Positions 20,782-34,513 of a DNA stretch of 64,000 nucleotides are shown one piece after another. A model generated the notes under the pieces. It saw nothing but the letters and a program-made list of their open reading frames with translations, had not been told where the DNA came from and made no database searches. Source of the DNA: Thermaceae bacterium (lineage in GTDB: Bacteria > Deinococcota > Deinococci > Deinococcales > Marinithermaceae). The stretch covers positions 1-64,000 of the forward strand of contig JALSRQ010000060.1 in NCBI GenBank assembly GCA_026984675.1, in the 5' to 3' direction. Every line of letters starts with the position of its first letter. Position 1 is the first letter of the stretch. The position numbers were made by a program, and so were the translations under genes.

Positions 20782-21929
20782 CGCCTGCCGAAGCGGGCCA
20801 CCGCCAGCACCAGCACCAGGAGCGCCAGGGCCACCAGCCCCACGCCGACCACCCCCCAGACCGTCGAGGTGAAGACGGTGATGCGGAAGTCGGCGCTCTG
20901 GGAGGTGCCGTTTTTGGGCTTGGCGGTGATCGTCACCATGTAGTCGCCGGCGATGGCCTTGGACGAGGGCTTGATCTTGGCGGTGACGGTGGCCTCCTTG
21001 CCGGGGGCGATCTCGGGGATCGTCTTGGGGTCGAAGCTCACCTCCCAGCCGGAGGGCTCGAAGGAGGAGAGCTCGACCTCCTTGGCGGTGGCGCTGCCCC
21101 GGTTCTTGACGATCAGCTTAAGCGGCGACTCGCGCCCGGCGTAGGCCCGGCCCGAGAGGCTGCCGTTCTTCGAGGTGAGGGTGAGCTCGGGCCGGCCGGT
21201 GACGACCGCCTTGAGCTCGAGGCTGGCCCCGATCCCCCCCGCCTTGGCGGTGATCCGGATCGGGTAGGTGCCGGCCTTGGCCCGGGGCGGGGGGCTGACC
21301 TCGACGTCGAGGTTCTTGGTCTGGCCGGCCTTGACCGGCAGGGTGGTGACCTCCTGACTGGAGAACTCGGGCTTGAACACCACCTCGAAGCCCTGGGGGG
21401 CGTCGGCCAGGAGCCCCACCAGCAGGTCCTGGTCGGACTCGTTTTTGAGGGTCACCCGGTAGCGGAAGGTGGTGCTGGGGGTGCCCTTGAGGACGGGGAG
21501 CTCGACCTCGAGCTTGAGCGAGGGGGGCAGCACCTCGCCGACCGAGAGCAAAAGCGGCAGCCGGAGGGTCTGCCCGCCGCCCTCGGCGATCAGCGTCATC
21601 GGGTAGTCGCCCTTCTTGGCGTCCTTGGGGGTCTCGACCCGGAGGGTGAGGGTTTGGGCGTCGCCCGGCGCCAGGTCCACCGCCCGCACCACCCGGCCGT
21701 TGCCCAGCAGGACGGCGGTCCAGCCCTTGGGCACGCCCTCGACCCGGAGCCGGAGGTAGGCGGGGGGCATCCGGTAGTTCTTGAGCCGGACCGAGAGGTT
21801 CACGGTCTCGCCCGCCCGCACGGTGAGCGCGGGGAAGGGGGTCGAGAGCACCAGGCCCCGGTAGCCGACGTCGTTCTGCGCCAGCGCCAAACCTAGAACC
21901 ATCAGGAACACGCCGAGAAGTCTCCGCAT
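20778..21929 (-). CDS. Secreted/membrane-anchored NEW3-domain protein of ABC export operon
   Basis: Signal peptide [18 protein letters not shown], repeated NEW3-like beta domains, C-terminal TM. SD AAGGAGGTGGCG before ATG 21929. Confidence 0.8.
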   Translation of the reverse strand: MRRLLGVFLMVLGLALAQNDVGYRGLVLSTPFPALTVRAGETVNLSVRLKNYRMPPAYLRLRVEGVPKGWTAVLLGNGRVVRAVDLAPGDAQTLTLRVETPKDAKKGDYPMTLIAEGGGQTLRLPLLLSVGEVLPPSLKLEVELPVLKGTPSTTFRYRVTLKNESDQDLLVGLLADAPQGFEVVFKPEFSSQEVTTLPVKAGQTKNLDVEVSPPPRAKAGTYPIRITAKAGGIGASLELKAVVTGRPELTLTSKNGSLSGRAYAGRESPLKLIVKNRGSATAKEVELSSFEPSGWEVSFDPKTIPEIAPGKEATVTAKIKPSSKAIAGDYMVTITAKPKNGTSQSADFRITVFTSTVWGVVGVGLVALALLVLVLAVARFGRR

Positions 21930-22007
21930 GCGCCACCTCCTTTTGCCCATTGCCAAGCTACCCCAAGCCCCTTTTTAAAAAGATGAGCTGCGCTTGCGCA
22001 ACTTGGC

Positions 22008-23690
22008 TTAGGGTTCTCCGAGCACGGCCCCCCGGGAGGCGTTGGTCACCAGCGCCCGGTAGCGCTTGAGCCAGGAGCCCTGGACCGGCTTCACCAGGGG
22101 CTTGAACGCCGCCCGGCGACGGGCCAGCTCCTCCTCGGGCACGAGCAGCTCCACCCGCCCCTCGACCAGGTCGATCGCGATCCGGTCGCCCTCCTCGACC
22201 AGGCCGATCGGCCCGCCCTCGGCGGCCTCGGGAGAGACGTGGCCGATGGCGGCGCCCCGGGTGCCGCCGGAGAAGCGGCCGTCGGTGATCAGGGCGACCT
22301 TGTCGCCGAGCCCCATCCCCACCAGCGCCGAGGTGGGGGCGAGCATCTCCCGCATGCCGGGGCCGCCCCTTGGCCCCTCGTAGCGGATGACGACGACATC
22401 CCCGGGCTTGATCGCGCCGCCGTTGATCGCCGCCTGGGCGGCCTCCTCGGAGTCGAAGACCCGGGCCGGGCCGGTGTGCCGGAGCATCTTGGGGTCGACC
22501 CCGGCGGTCTTGACCACCGCCCCCTCGGGAGCCAGCGACCCGAAGAGGATCCTGAGCCCGCCGCTTTGGGAGTAGGGGGCCTCCAGGCGGCGGATCACCC
22601 GGTCGTCCTTGATCGCGAAGTCCCCTTCCTCCAGCACCTCGCCGAGGGTTTTCCCCAGCACGGTCTTGGCGTTTAGGTTCAGGTAGCCGCCCCGGGCGAG
22701 CTCCTTGAGGACCGCGTGGATGCCGCCGGCGCGGTCGAGGTCCTCCATGTGGTAGGGGGAGCTGGGGGCGATCTTGACCAGGTTGGGGGTGGTGCGGCCG
22801 ATCTCGTCGAGCCGGGAGAGGGGGAAGGGGATGCCCGCCTCCTCGGCGGCGGCCAGGGTATGGAGCACGGTGTTGGTGCTGCCCCCCATGGCGACGTCGA
22901 GGCGGAAGGCGTTTTCGAAGGAGGCGAGGTCGAGGAGGTCGCGGGGCTTGAGGTCCTCGAAGGCGAGCTCGACCGCCCGGTAGGCGGCCCGCTTCTTGAG
23001 CTCCTCGCGGCGGGGGTCGTCGGCCAGGACGGTGCCGTTGCCGGGGAGGGCCAGGCCGAGGGCCTCCAGCAGGCTGTTCATGCTGTTGGCGGTGAAGAGC
23101 CCCGAGCAGGAGCCGCAGCCCGGGCAGGCGTAGGTCTCGATCTCCTTGAGCTCCTCCTCGCTGATCGCGCCCTTTTTCAGCTCGCCGAGGGCCTCGAAGA
23201 CGCTGATCAGGTCGACCACCCGGCCCGAGGAGGGCAGCACCCCGGCCCGCATCGGCCCGCCGGAGATGAAGATCGAGGGGATGTTGGTTCGAAGCGCCGC
23301 CATCAGCATGCCGGGGACGATCTTGTCGCAGTTGGGGATGAAGATGGCGGCGTCGAAGGCGTGGGCCGTGAGCATGGTCTCCACGCTGTCGGCGATAAGC
23401 TCGCGGGAGGGCAGGCTCCACTTCATCCCCTCGTGGCCCATGGCGATGCCGTCGTCGACCCCGATGGTGTTGAACTCGAAGGGCACCCCGCCGGCCTCGC
23501 GGATGTAGGCCTTGATGCTCTCCACGAACTTCCCGAGGTGGGCGTGGCCGGGGACGATGTCGACGTAGGAGTTGACCACCGCGATGAAGGGTTTTTCGAA
23601 GTCGGACTCCCGTTCGATCACCCCGGTGGCCCGCAGGAGCGAGCGGTGGGGGGCCCGGTCGGCCCCTTTTTTAATGCGATCGCTTCGCAT
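22008..23690 (-). CDS. ilvD: Dihydroxy-acid dehydratase
   Basis: [41 protein letters not shown]...[27 protein letters not shown]...[17 protein letters not shown]. Confidence 0.97.
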   Translation of the reverse strand: MRSDRIKKGADRAPHRSLLRATGVIERESDFEKPFIAVVNSYVDIVPGHAHLGKFVESIKAYIREAGGVPFEFNTIGVDDGIAMGHEGMKWSLPSRELIADSVETMLTAHAFDAAIFIPNCDKIVPGMLMAALRTNIPSIFISGGPMRAGVLPSSGRVVDLISVFEALGELKKGAISEEELKEIETYACPGCGSCSGLFTANSMNSLLEALGLALPGNGTVLADDPRREELKKRAAYRAVELAFEDLKPRDLLDLASFENAFRLDVAMGGSTNTVLHTLAAAEEAGIPFPLSRLDEIGRTTPNLVKIAPSSPYHMEDLDRAGGIHAVLKELARGGYLNLNAKTVLGKTLGEVLEEGDFAIKDDRVIRRLEAPYSQSGGLRILFGSLAPEGAVVKTAGVDPKMLRHTGPARVFDSEEAAQAAINGGAIKPGDVVVIRYEGPRGGPGMREMLAPTSALVGMGLGDKVALITDGRFSGGTRGAAIGHVSPEAAEGGPIGLVEEGDRIAIDLVEGRVELLVPEEELARRRAAFKPLVKPVQGSWLKRYRALVTNASRGAVLGEP

Positions 23691-23699
23691 AACGTAACT

Positions 23700-24449
23700 C
23701 TACTCCCCGTCCTGCCAGGTGGCGACCCGGCCGGAAAACCGCCGGGGGTCGGCCTCGAGGATCCTCACCAGGGCCCGGGCGGCGTCCTCGGGCTTGAGCA
23801 GGACCCCCTGCTCCTTGTAGCCCCGGAACACCCGGTGGAGGACCTCGGCGCCGCCGCCCTCGGCGGCGCGGGCCTCGGCCTGCATGCGGGTCTCGACGAC
23901 CCCCGGGCGGTAGACGAAGCTCACGATCTCGGGGGCCTCGGCGGCGAGCTGGCGGGCCAGGTGCTCCTCGGCGGCCTTGGCCACCGCGTAGGCGCCGATC
24001 CCCGGCAGGTTCGACTCGGCCGCCCCCGAGCCGAAGAAGACCGCCACCCCGCCCCCCTGCTTGAGGAGCTCGGGAACCGCGAAGCGGACCAGCTGGTAGC
24101 CGGCCTTGAGGTTCGCCTCCATGACCTCGTCCCAGTGGGGTTCGGGGAGCTCCCAGAGCAGGGGGCCGGCGTGGAGCACCCCGGCGTTGTGGACGAAGCC
24201 GGCGAAGTTCCCGAGCCCCACCGCCGCCCGCACCAGCCGGCCGGCGACCTCCGCCTGCCCCGCCGAGCCCTCCACCGGCACCGCCTCGGTGCCGAGCTCC
24301 CGCACCTCGCCGGCTACCTCGGCGAGGGGCGCGGCGTGGCGAGCCGAGAGGACCAGGCGGGCCCCGCGACGGGCCAGCGCCAGGGCCAGCGCCCGGCCGA
24401 TGCCCCGCGAGGCCCCGGTGACGATCCAGGTCGTCTGCCGCAATCTCAT
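23700..24449 (-). CDS. Short-chain dehydrogenase/reductase
   Basis: TTWIVTGASRGIGRALALALARRGARLVLSAR...YAVAKAAEEHLARQLAAE. Confidence 0.93.
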   Translation of the reverse strand: MRLRQTTWIVTGASRGIGRALALALARRGARLVLSARHAAPLAEVAGEVRELGTEAVPVEGSAGQAEVAGRLVRAAVGLGNFAGFVHNAGVLHAGPLLWELPEPHWDEVMEANLKAGYQLVRFAVPELLKQGGGVAVFFGSGAAESNLPGIGAYAVAKAAEEHLARQLAAEAPEIVSFVYRPGVVETRMQAEARAAEGGGAEVLHRVFRGYKEQGVLLKPEDAARALVRILEADPRRFSGRVATWQDGE

Positions 24450-24474
24450 GCCCCAAGTTTAGTAGGCTGAGGCG

Positions 24475-26512
<2,038 letters not shown>

Positions 26513-26578
26513 GGCAAAATCCTATGCCGTACCCCCGGGCGCGGGGGCGGGGAGCCGGCGGTCGCCGCCTCGAGGCAG

Positions 26579-26612
26579 GAGCCCCGCGCCCGGGGCGACG
26601 GGCGCGGGGCTC
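26579..26612 (-). terminator. 13-bp GC stem-loop downstream of cytochrome P460 gene
   Basis: GAGCCCCGCGCCC-GGGGCGAC-GGGCGCGGGGCTC; no clear U-run. Confidence 0.5.
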
Positions 26613-26616
26613 GCGG

Positions 26617-27087
26617 CTACTTGATCGAGGTGCTGAACACGTAGTCCTGGGCCTTGGCCCGGCCGTGGCAGGCGATGCAGCTTGCCACCTTACCGGAGGC
26701 CTGCACGCGGCCGTCGGGGCCGTACTTGGCCCAGAACCAGTCGCCGTGCTCGGGGTCGTAGCCCTTGACCTTCTTCATCACCGTGATCGCGCCCAGCTTC
26801 TTGCCGTCCGGGGCGTAGTTCTCCTTGACGATGACGGCGCCGTCGGGGTAGCCGCCGGCCTTGGCCTGGATCGCGTCGTAGGCGATGTTGTTGACGAAGG
26901 TGCGGAGCACCGCGCCGTGGGGCTCGGTCCCCTTATAGAAGCCCGGGGGCTTGCCGGGGATGTAGTGCCAGTTGGTGGCGTAGCGGCTTTCGCTGAGCGT
27001 TTTCCAAAGATCCTCGGCCATGCCGCCGGCGGCGAAGGCGAGGAGCCCAAGGGCGAGCAGCCCGACCCAGAGATACCATCGCTTCAT
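26617..27087 (-). CDS. Cytochrome P460 family haem protein (exported)
   Basis: Signal peptide, ENYAPDGKKLGAITVMKKVKGYDPEHGDWFWAKYGPDG, CIACH haem motif. Confidence 0.88.
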   Translation of the reverse strand: MKRWYLWVGLLALGLLAFAAGGMAEDLWKTLSESRYATNWHYIPGKPPGFYKGTEPHGAVLRTFVNNIAYDAIQAKAGGYPDGAVIVKENYAPDGKKLGAITVMKKVKGYDPEHGDWFWAKYGPDGRVQASGKVASCIACHGRAKAQDYVFSTSIK

Positions 27088-27093
27088 GTTGTT

Positions 27094-27129
27094 CCCTCCC
27101 GGTCTCCAGGATGCCGGAGGCCGGGAGGG
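27094..27129 (-). promoter_or_regulatory. GC stem-loop sequestering the Shine-Dalgarno of the P460 gene
   Basis: CCCTCCCGG-T-CTCC-AGGATGCC-GGAG-G-CCGGGAGGG. The minus-strand SD GGGAGGG, 6-7 nt before ATG 27087, is within the stem. Confidence 0.55.
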
Positions 27130-27142
27130 CGGGGTGTCGTCC

Positions 27143-27751
27143 TCAATACAGGCCGGGTTTCCCCGGGGCCGCCCGCCGGCGGTCGAGCTCGCGGACCCGA
27201 TCCATGGCGTTGAGGAGGACCTCGAGGGGGTCGTAGCGGCCCTCCAGGAAGGCCTCCCGCACCGGCTCGGGCAGGAAGACCGGCGCCGTCCGGCCGGCGT
27301 AGCGGAGCTCGCCGGCGGCGAGGTCGAGGACGAGCTCGGTCTCCGGCCGCTCCATCACCGTCGCCATCAGGTGGGCGACGTCCTCGGGGGCGGCGCGGAC
27401 GCAGACCAGCCCGATCTGGGTGGCGTTGCCGAAGAAGATCTCGGCGAACGACTCGCCGACGATCGCCCGGAACCCCGCCCGCCGGATCGCCTGGGGGGCG
27501 TGCTCGCGGGAGGAGCCGGTGCCGAACCCGGCGTTCACGATCAGGATCTCGGCCCCCCGGTAGCGGGGGTCGTTCAGGGGGTGGTCCTTGGGCCGGCCTT
27601 CTTCGTCGTAGCGCTCGTCGTAGAACAGGGCGTCCCCCAGCCCGTCGAAGGTGACCGTCTTCAGGAAACGGGCGGGCACGATGCGGTCGGTGTCGATGTC
27701 GTCGCCGGGGAGCGGCAGCCCCCGGCCGCGGATCTCCTTAATCGGCGGCAT
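27143..27751 (-). CDS. leuD: 3-isopropylmalate dehydratase small subunit
   Basis: [41 protein letters not shown]...[36 protein letters not shown]. Confidence 0.96.
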   Translation of the reverse strand: MPPIKEIRGRGLPLPGDDIDTDRIVPARFLKTVTFDGLGDALFYDERYDEEGRPKDHPLNDPRYRGAEILIVNAGFGTGSSREHAPQAIRRAGFRAIVGESFAEIFFGNATQIGLVCVRAAPEDVAHLMATVMERPETELVLDLAAGELRYAGRTAPVFLPEPVREAFLEGRYDPLEVLLNAMDRVRELDRRRAAPGKPGLY

Positions 27752-29165
27752 GGGCCCCTCCCAAGTCGAAGACCTCGCGGGGATCGGCGATGCGGCCGGC
27801 CACCGCGCTCGCCGCCACGGTGAGGGGGCTGGCCAGCACGGTGCGGCCGGTGGGGCTCCCCTGGCGGCCCTTGTAGTTGCGGTTGGAGGAGCTCACCGCC
27901 AGCTCGTCGCCGACCAACCGGTCGGGGTTCATCGCCAGGCACATCGAGCAGCCCGGCGCCCGCCACTCGAACCCCGCCTGGCGGAAGACCTCGGCGATCC
28001 CCTCCTCCTCGGCGGCCCGGGCCACCGCCTGGCTGCCCGGCACCGCCAGGGCCCGCACCCCCTTCTTGACCCGGCGCCCCTTCAGGTGGCGGGCCACCAG
28101 GCGGAGGTCGGAGAGCCGCCCGTTGGTGCAGCTGCCCAGGAAGGCGACGTCGACCTTGACCTCGGAGAGCCGCTGGCCGGGGCGGAGCTTCATGTAGCGG
28201 AGGGCGTCCTCGATCTGGGGCCGCTCCTCCTCGGGGAACGCGGCGGGGTCGGGCACCCGGCCGTCGACCGGGGCCGACTGGCCGGGGTGGACCCCCCAGG
28301 TCACGGTGGGGGCGATCGCCTCGCCCCGGATCTCGACCCGGTCGTCGTAGCTGGCGTCGGGGTCGGAGGCCAGGGCCCTCCAGGCGGCCACTGCCCGGTC
28401 CCAGTCGGCCCCCTGGGGGGCGTAGCGACGGCCCTCCAGGTAGGCGAAGGTGGTGGCGTCGGGGTTCATGTAGCCCACGCGGGCCCCGCCCTCCACCGAC
28501 ATGTTGGCGATGGTCATCCGTTCCTCCATGCTCATCCGGTCGATCACCTCGCCGGCGTACTCGTAGGCGTAGCCGATCCCGCCCTTGACCCCCAGGGTGC
28601 GGATGATGTGGAGGATCACGTCCTTGGCGGTGACCCCCGGCGCCAGGCGGCCGTTGACCTCGATCCGGCGGACCTTGAGCCGGTTCATCGCCACCGTCTG
28701 GGTGGCCAGGACGTCGCGCACCTGGGTGGTGCCGATGCCGAAGGCGAGGGCCCCGAAGGCGCCGTGGGTGGAGGTGTGGGAGTCGCCGCAGGCGATGGTG
28801 AAGCCGGGCTGGGTGAGGCCGAGCTCGGGGCCGATCACGTGCACGATCCCCTGCCGGCCGCTATCGAGGTCGAAGAAGGCGAGGCCGTGCTCGGCGACGT
28901 TTTTGCGCAGGGCCTCGAGCATCGCCTGGGCCAGCGGGTCCTCGAAGGGCTCGCGGCGGTCGTGGGTGGGGACGATGTGGTCCACGGTGGCGAAGGTGCG
29001 GTGGGGGAAGGCCACCTTGAGCCCCCGTTCCTTGAGCATGGCGAAGGCCTGGGGGCTGGTGACCTCGTGGATCAGGTGGAGGTCGATGAAGAGCTGGGTG
29101 CGCCCGTCGGGGAGCTCGCGCACCGCGTGGGCCTCCCACACCTTCTGGTAGAGCGTCTTTCCCAT
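27738..29165 (-). CDS. leuC: 3-isopropylmalate dehydratase large subunit
   Basis: [41 protein letters not shown]...[23 protein letters not shown]. Confidence 0.97.
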   Translation of the reverse strand: MGKTLYQKVWEAHAVRELPDGRTQLFIDLHLIHEVTSPQAFAMLKERGLKVAFPHRTFATVDHIVPTHDRREPFEDPLAQAMLEALRKNVAEHGLAFFDLDSGRQGIVHVIGPELGLTQPGFTIACGDSHTSTHGAFGALAFGIGTTQVRDVLATQTVAMNRLKVRRIEVNGRLAPGVTAKDVILHIIRTLGVKGGIGYAYEYAGEVIDRMSMEERMTIANMSVEGGARVGYMNPDATTFAYLEGRRYAPQGADWDRAVAAWRALASDPDASYDDRVEIRGEAIAPTVTWGVHPGQSAPVDGRVPDPAAFPEEERPQIEDALRYMKLRPGQRLSEVKVDVAFLGSCTNGRLSDLRLVARHLKGRRVKKGVRALAVPGSQAVARAAEEEGIAEVFRQAGFEWRAPGCSMCLAMNPDRLVGDELAVSSSNRNYKGRQGSPTGRTVLASPLTVAASAVAGRIADPREVFDLGGAHAAD

Positions 29166-29176
29166 GAACCCCTCCT

Positions 29177-29205
29177 AAAAAACCCGCCCCCGGCCCGGGG
29201 GCGGG
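29177..29205 (-). terminator. Intrinsic terminator (attenuator) in leuC leader
   Basis: Minus strand CCCGCCCCC-GGGCC-GGGGGCGGG-TTTTTT directly before the leuC SD and ATG. Confidence 0.85.
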
Positions 29206-29221
29206 ACGCGAAGGCGGGCCC

Positions 29222-29266
29222 CTACCCCCGGCGGGGGGCTAGTTTCCGGCCCTCGGTCGCGACCAT
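29222..29266 (-). CDS. Candidate leucine attenuator leader peptide [14 protein letters not shown]
   Basis: ATG GTC GCG ACC GAG GGC CGG AAA CTA GCC CCC CGC CGG GGG TAG; about 10 nt after -10 TATACT; upstream of terminator and leuC. Confidence 0.6.
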   Translation of the reverse strand: MVATEGRKLAPRRG

Positions 29267-29276
29267 CTTGGCGCCG

Positions 29277-29305
29277 AGTATACGGGCCGGCGGCCGCGTT
29301 GACAA
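29277..29305 (-). promoter_or_regulatory. Promoter of leu leader transcript
   Basis: Minus strand TTGTCA (29305-29300) - 17 nt - TATACT (29282-29277). Confidence 0.65.
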
Positions 29306-29327
29306 GGGGTGGCCCGCTGGCTAGACT
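29299..29327 (+). promoter_or_regulatory. Promoter of tRNA-Pro
   Basis: TTGACA (29299-29304) - 17 nt - TAGACT (29322-29327). Confidence 0.85.
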
Positions 29328-29338
29328 GAGGGGCGCTG

Positions 29339-29415
<77 letters not shown>

Positions 29416-29419
29416 GCCG

Positions 29420-29450
29420 CCCCCCGCCCGAAAGGGCGGGGGGCCTTCCT
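29420..29450 (+). terminator. Stem-loop terminator of tRNA-Pro
   Basis: CCCCCCGCCC-GAAA-GGGCGGGGGG followed by CCTTCCT. Confidence 0.75.
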
Positions 29451-29468
29451 TCGCGGTAAGGTAGGGGC

Positions 29469-31076
29469 ATGAAGCCCGTCACCCTGCTGGACACCACCCT
29501 CCGGGACGGGGCCCTCGCCGAGGGGGTGAGCTTCACCCTCGAGGACAAGCTGGAAATCCTGAAGCTCCTCGACGAGCTGGAGATCGACTACCTCGAGGCC
29601 GGCTGGCCCTACCAGTTCCCCGAGGACCTCGAGGTCTTCGCCCGGGCCCGCGAGCTCGGCCTCCGGGGCAAGCTCACCGTCTTCGGCTCCACCCGCCGGC
29701 CGGAGACGCCGCCCTCCCGCGACCCCAACGTCCGCGCCATGATGCGGGCCGAGACCGACGTGGTGCACGTCTACGGCAAGGCCTGGGAGCTCCACGTCGA
29801 GCGGGTGATCCGCACCAGCCTGGAGGAGAACCTCAACATGGTGCGGGATACCGTCGCCTACTTCAAGGACCAGGGCAAGGAGGTGCTCTTCACCGCCGAG
29901 CACTTCTTCGACGCCTGCCGCCGGGGGCGGGACTACCCCCTGGCGGTGGCCCAGGCCGCCCTCGAGGCCGGCGCCGACGTCCTGGTGCTGGGGGACTCCA
30001 ACGGCGCCGCCCTCCCCAGCGAGGTGCGGCGGAGCACCGCCAACGTGGTCAGGCTGGCGGGGGAGACCCCGGTGGGGTTCCACGGGCACAACGACTCGGG
30101 GCTGGCGGTGGCCAACGCGATCAGCGCCCTGGAGGCCGGGGCCAAGCACGTCCAGGGCTCGGTGGGGGGGTACGGGGCCCGCTGCGGCCTCACCGACCTC
30201 GCCACCTTGCTCCCCATCCTCAAGCTCCGGATGGGCCTGGCGGCGATCTCCGACGAGGCGCTCAGGAAGCTGACCCCGATCACCCGCAAGATCGTCAACC
30301 GGGTGGGGGTCGGCGAGCTCGACTACCACCCCTTCGTCGGCTACAAGGTCTTCGCCCACCGCACCCACGCCCACATCGCCGCCGTGCTCAGCGACCCCGA
30401 GTCCTACGAGCCGATCCCCCCCGAGGCGGTAGGCAACGAGCGCCGGTTGCTCCTGCCGGGGATCGCCCGGGCCAGCTACCTCGAGGCCCTGGCCGGGCGG
30501 CTCGGGGTCGACCTCTCCGAGGACACCGCCGCCAACCGCCGGATCCGGGAGGAGCTTTTAAGGCTGGAGGAGGCCGGCTACACCTACGAGGACGCCGAGG
30601 CCAGCTTCGAGCTGGTGCTCGGCAAGCTCACCGGGCGCTTCCGCCCCTGGATCCAGGTTGAGCGCCTGCGGCTTTTCGAGGTCATTCGGGGGAAGGTCCG
30701 CCCGGTGGTCGAGGCCTCGCTCCGGGTGCAGCTGGGGGGGCAGGGGGCCTACGTCGCCGCCGAGGGCGAGGGGCCGGTGCGCACCCTCTTCGCGGTCCTC
30801 AAGGAGGCCCTCAAGGACGCCTCCGGGGAGCTCGGGGAGCTGGCCGGCTACGTGCAGGGGCTGGCCCTCCGGGCGGTGCGGGTCCGGACCTTCTACCCCC
30901 GGGGGGTGCGGGAGCTCCGGGCCCGGGTGACGATCACCCTGGCCGACGAGCGGCGGAGCTTCACCACCATCGGCATCTCCGGCGACCTGATCCAGGCGGT
31001 GTGGCAGGCCCTCTTGGACGGGGTCGAGTACGGCCTCTACACCGAGGCCGAGCGCCGCGGGCTTACCCTCGCATAG
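29469..31076 (+). CDS. cimA: (R)-citramalate synthase
   Basis: [47 protein letters not shown]...; CimA-type LeuA-like protein with C-terminal regulatory domain. Confidence 0.93.
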   Translation: MKPVTLLDTTLRDGALAEGVSFTLEDKLEILKLLDELEIDYLEAGWPYQFPEDLEVFARARELGLRGKLTVFGSTRRPETPPSRDPNVRAMMRAETDVVHVYGKAWELHVERVIRTSLEENLNMVRDTVAYFKDQGKEVLFTAEHFFDACRRGRDYPLAVAQAALEAGADVLVLGDSNGAALPSEVRRSTANVVRLAGETPVGFHGHNDSGLAVANAISALEAGAKHVQGSVGGYGARCGLTDLATLLPILKLRMGLAAISDEALRKLTPITRKIVNRVGVGELDYHPFVGYKVFAHRTHAHIAAVLSDPESYEPIPPEAVGNERRLLLPGIARASYLEALAGRLGVDLSEDTAANRRIREELLRLEEAGYTYEDAEASFELVLGKLTGRFRPWIQVERLRLFEVIRGKVRPVVEASLRVQLGGQGAYVAAEGEGPVRTLFAVLKEALKDASGELGELAGYVQGLALRAVRVRTFYPRGVRELRARVTITLADERRSFTTIGISGDLIQAVWQALLDGVEYGLYTEAERRGLTLA

Positions 31077-31092
31077 GAAAGGAGGTCTGGGT

Positions 31093-31958
<866 letters not shown>

Positions 31959-31962
<4 letters not shown>

Positions 31963-32564
31963 CCCAGCCCGGCCCGGGCGAGGACCGACCGCACCGCCTC
32001 CTCGCCCAGCCCGAGGTTCTTGGCCAGCTCGGTGAGGTAGCGGCTCTCGGCCGGGGTGTCGACCCGGATCGCCAGCACGCTGGCGGCGAGGATCTCCCGG
32101 GCGAGGCCGGGGTCCTCGCGGGCGGCCTCGAGGAGGGGGGCGGGGTCGTGGGCCTCCGCCATCGCCCGGTAGACGAAGGCCCGGACCTCGGGGTCGGCCC
32201 CGGTTTCGTCGAGCTTGGCCAGGATCCTCTGGGTTTCCTCGGGGCCCAGCTTCCCGTCGGCCTTGGCCGCCAGGATCATGGCCAGGAGCAGGGTCTTGGC
32301 CCGTTCCTCGGGGTCGGCGGCGGGGGCCGGGGCCCCGCCGTGGGCCAGCCGCCCGATCAGGGCCATGGGGTCGGGCGCCGCCCCCGCCCGGCCGCCGCCG
32401 CCGAGGAGGCCGCCCAGGGCGCCGCCGAGTCCTCCGCCGCCCCCTAGCAGCTGCCCGACCAGGTCGCCGAGGCCGAGTTGCTTGGCCACCCCCTCCAAAA
32501 GCTGGGGGCGGGCCAGGCCGGCGGCCAACAGGGTGCCGAGTAGGTTTTGGAATCCTTTCGCCAT
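31959..32564 (-). CDS. DUF533/TerB-like protein
   Basis: Gly-rich N-terminus then [30 protein letters not shown]...[25 protein letters not shown]. Confidence 0.8.
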
Positions 32565-32623
32565 GGAGCCAGTCTACCCCACCGCCCTTTCGGCCGGCGG
32601 CCGATCTGCTAAGGTCGTGGGCA

Positions 32624-33946
32624 GTGAAGGGGATCGTGCACGTGATCGGGGGCGGTCTGGCCGGCAGCGAGGCGGCCCTGGCGGCGGCCCGGAGCGGGGC
32701 CAGGGTGCGCCTTTACGAGATGCGCCCGGCGAAGATGACCCCCGCCCACCGAACCGATCGCCTGGCCGAGCTGGTCTGCTCGAACTCGCTGGGCGGCGAG
32801 GCCGAGACCAACGCCAAGGGCCTCTTGCAGGCCGAGATGCGGGTCGCCGGCAGCGCGGTCATGGCCGCCGCCGACGCCACCCGGGTGCCCGCCGGCGGGG
32901 CCCTGGCGGTGGACCGGGAGCTCTTTTCCGCCGGGGTGACCGAGGCGGTGGCGGGGCACCCCGGCGTCGAGGTGGTGCGGCGGGAGGTCGCCGCCCTCCC
33001 CGAGGACGGGGTCGTGGTCCTGGCCACCGGTCCGCTGACCTCCGAGCCCCTGGCCGCGCACCTCAAGGCCCGCTTCGGCGACCCCTTCCTCAGCTACTAC
33101 GACGCCGCCGCACCGGTGGTGCTCTTCGAGAGCATCGACATGGGGACCTGTTACTTCGCCGGCCGTTACGACCAGAGCCCCGACTACATCAACTGCCCCA
33201 TGGACGAGGCGCGCTACCGTCGCTTCTACCAGAGGCTGTTGGAGGCCCGGCGGCACCAGCCCCACGACTGGGAGCGGCTGGAGTTCTTCGAGGCCTGCGT
33301 GCCCATCGAGGAGCTCGGCCGGCGCGGTTACCGCACCCTGCTCTTTGGCCCCATGAAGCCGGTGGGCCTGCCCGATCCCAAGACCGGGCGGATCCCCTTC
33401 GCGGTGGTGCAGCTTCGCCGGGAGGACCGGGCCGGCCGGATGTGGAGCCTGGTGGGGTTCCAGACCGGGCTCAAGTGGGGCGACCAAAAGGAGCTCGTTC
33501 GCCTGATCCCGGGGCTGGAGCGGGCCGAGATCGTGCGCTACGGGGTGATGCACCGGAACACCTACCTGAACGCCCCCCGCATGCTGGAGGCGAGCCTTCG
33601 CTTCCGGGCCGAGCCCAGGGTCCTCGCGGCCGGGGTGCTTTCCGGGGTCGAGGGCTACCTGGAGTCGGCGGCCACCGGCTGGCTGGCCGGCTGGAACGCC
33701 GCCCGGGCGCTATCCGGCGAGCCTCCGGTCGTGCCCCCCGAGGAGACGATGCTGGGGGGGCTGGTGCGGTTCCTCGCCGGCGCCAACCCCGAGAACTTCC
33801 AGCCGATGAACGCCAACTGGGGGCTGGTGCCGCCGGTCGCCGTGCGGGGATCCAAGCGCGAGCGCCGGCAAGCGATGTTCCGGCGGGGCTTGGCCGCCTT
33901 CGAGGCCTGGCTTCGCCGATCGGGATGGGCTCTCACCCCTGCCTAA
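32624..33946 (+). CDS. trmFO: tRNA (uracil-5-)-methyltransferase, folate/FAD-dependent
   Basis: VHVIGGGLAGSEAALAAARSGARVRLYEMRPAKMTPAHRTDRLAELVCSNSLG. Confidence 0.97.
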   Translation: MKGIVHVIGGGLAGSEAALAAARSGARVRLYEMRPAKMTPAHRTDRLAELVCSNSLGGEAETNAKGLLQAEMRVAGSAVMAAADATRVPAGGALAVDRELFSAGVTEAVAGHPGVEVVRREVAALPEDGVVVLATGPLTSEPLAAHLKARFGDPFLSYYDAAAPVVLFESIDMGTCYFAGRYDQSPDYINCPMDEARYRRFYQRLLEARRHQPHDWERLEFFEACVPIEELGRRGYRTLLFGPMKPVGLPDPKTGRIPFAVVQLRREDRAGRMWSLVGFQTGLKWGDQKELVRLIPGLERAEIVRYGVMHRNTYLNAPRMLEASLRFRAEPRVLAAGVLSGVEGYLESAATGWLAGWNAARALSGEPPVVPPEETMLGGLVRFLAGANPENFQPMNANWGLVPPVAVRGSKRERRQAMFRRGLAAFEAWLRRSGWALTPA

Positions 33947-33970
33947 CCGCCCCCCGGTAGCCTCGGCATG

Positions 33971-34513
33971 ATGCCGCCGATCCACGCCACCACCATCCTG
34001 GCGGTCCGCAAGGACGGGGTCACCGCCCTGGCCGGCGACGGCCAGGTGACCCTGGGCCAGACGATCATGAAGCGGGGGGCGGTGAAGGTGCGGCGCCTCG
34101 AGGGCGAGGTCCTCGCCGGCTTCGCGGGCAGCGTGGCCGACGCCTTCACCCTCTTCGAGAAGTTCGAGGAGCAGCTCCGGGCCGCCCGGGGCAACCTGCA
34201 GCGGGCGGCGGTGGAGACCGTCAAGCTCTGGCGCACCGACAAGATCCTCCGCCAGCTCGAGGCGATGATGATCGTCGCCGACCCCGAGCAGCTGCTCTTG
34301 CTCTCGGGCTCCGGCGAGGTGATCGCCCCCGACGAACCGGTCCTCGGGGTGGGCAGCGGCGCCCCCTACGCCATCGCCGCCGCCAAGGCGCTTTTGCGCC
34401 ACAGCACGCTGGCCGCCCCCGAGCTGGTCCGCGAGGCCCTCCGGGTGGCGGCCGAGATCGACCTCTACAGCGGTGGCGAGATCACCGTGTTGAGCGTAGG
34501 AGAACCCCGATGA
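33971..34513 (+). CDS. hslV: ATP-dependent protease subunit HslV
   Basis: [46 protein letters not shown] at 33968 is an alternative start. Confidence 0.96.
   Translation: MPPIHATTILAVRKDGVTALAGDGQVTLGQTIMKRGAVKVRRLEGEVLAGFAGSVADAFTLFEKFEEQLRAARGNLQRAAVETVKLWRTDKILRQLEAMMIVADPEQLLLLSGSGEVIAPDEPVLGVGSGAPYAIAAAKALLRHSTLAAPELVREALRVAAEIDLYSGGEITVLSVGEPR

Noticed and set aside
21957-22008. CTTTTTAAAAAG and TGCGCTTGCGCA motifs between ilvD and the NEW3 gene as an attenuator
   Set aside because: Stems are very short with two-base loops; no leader ORF or mutually exclusive structure could be built convincingly.
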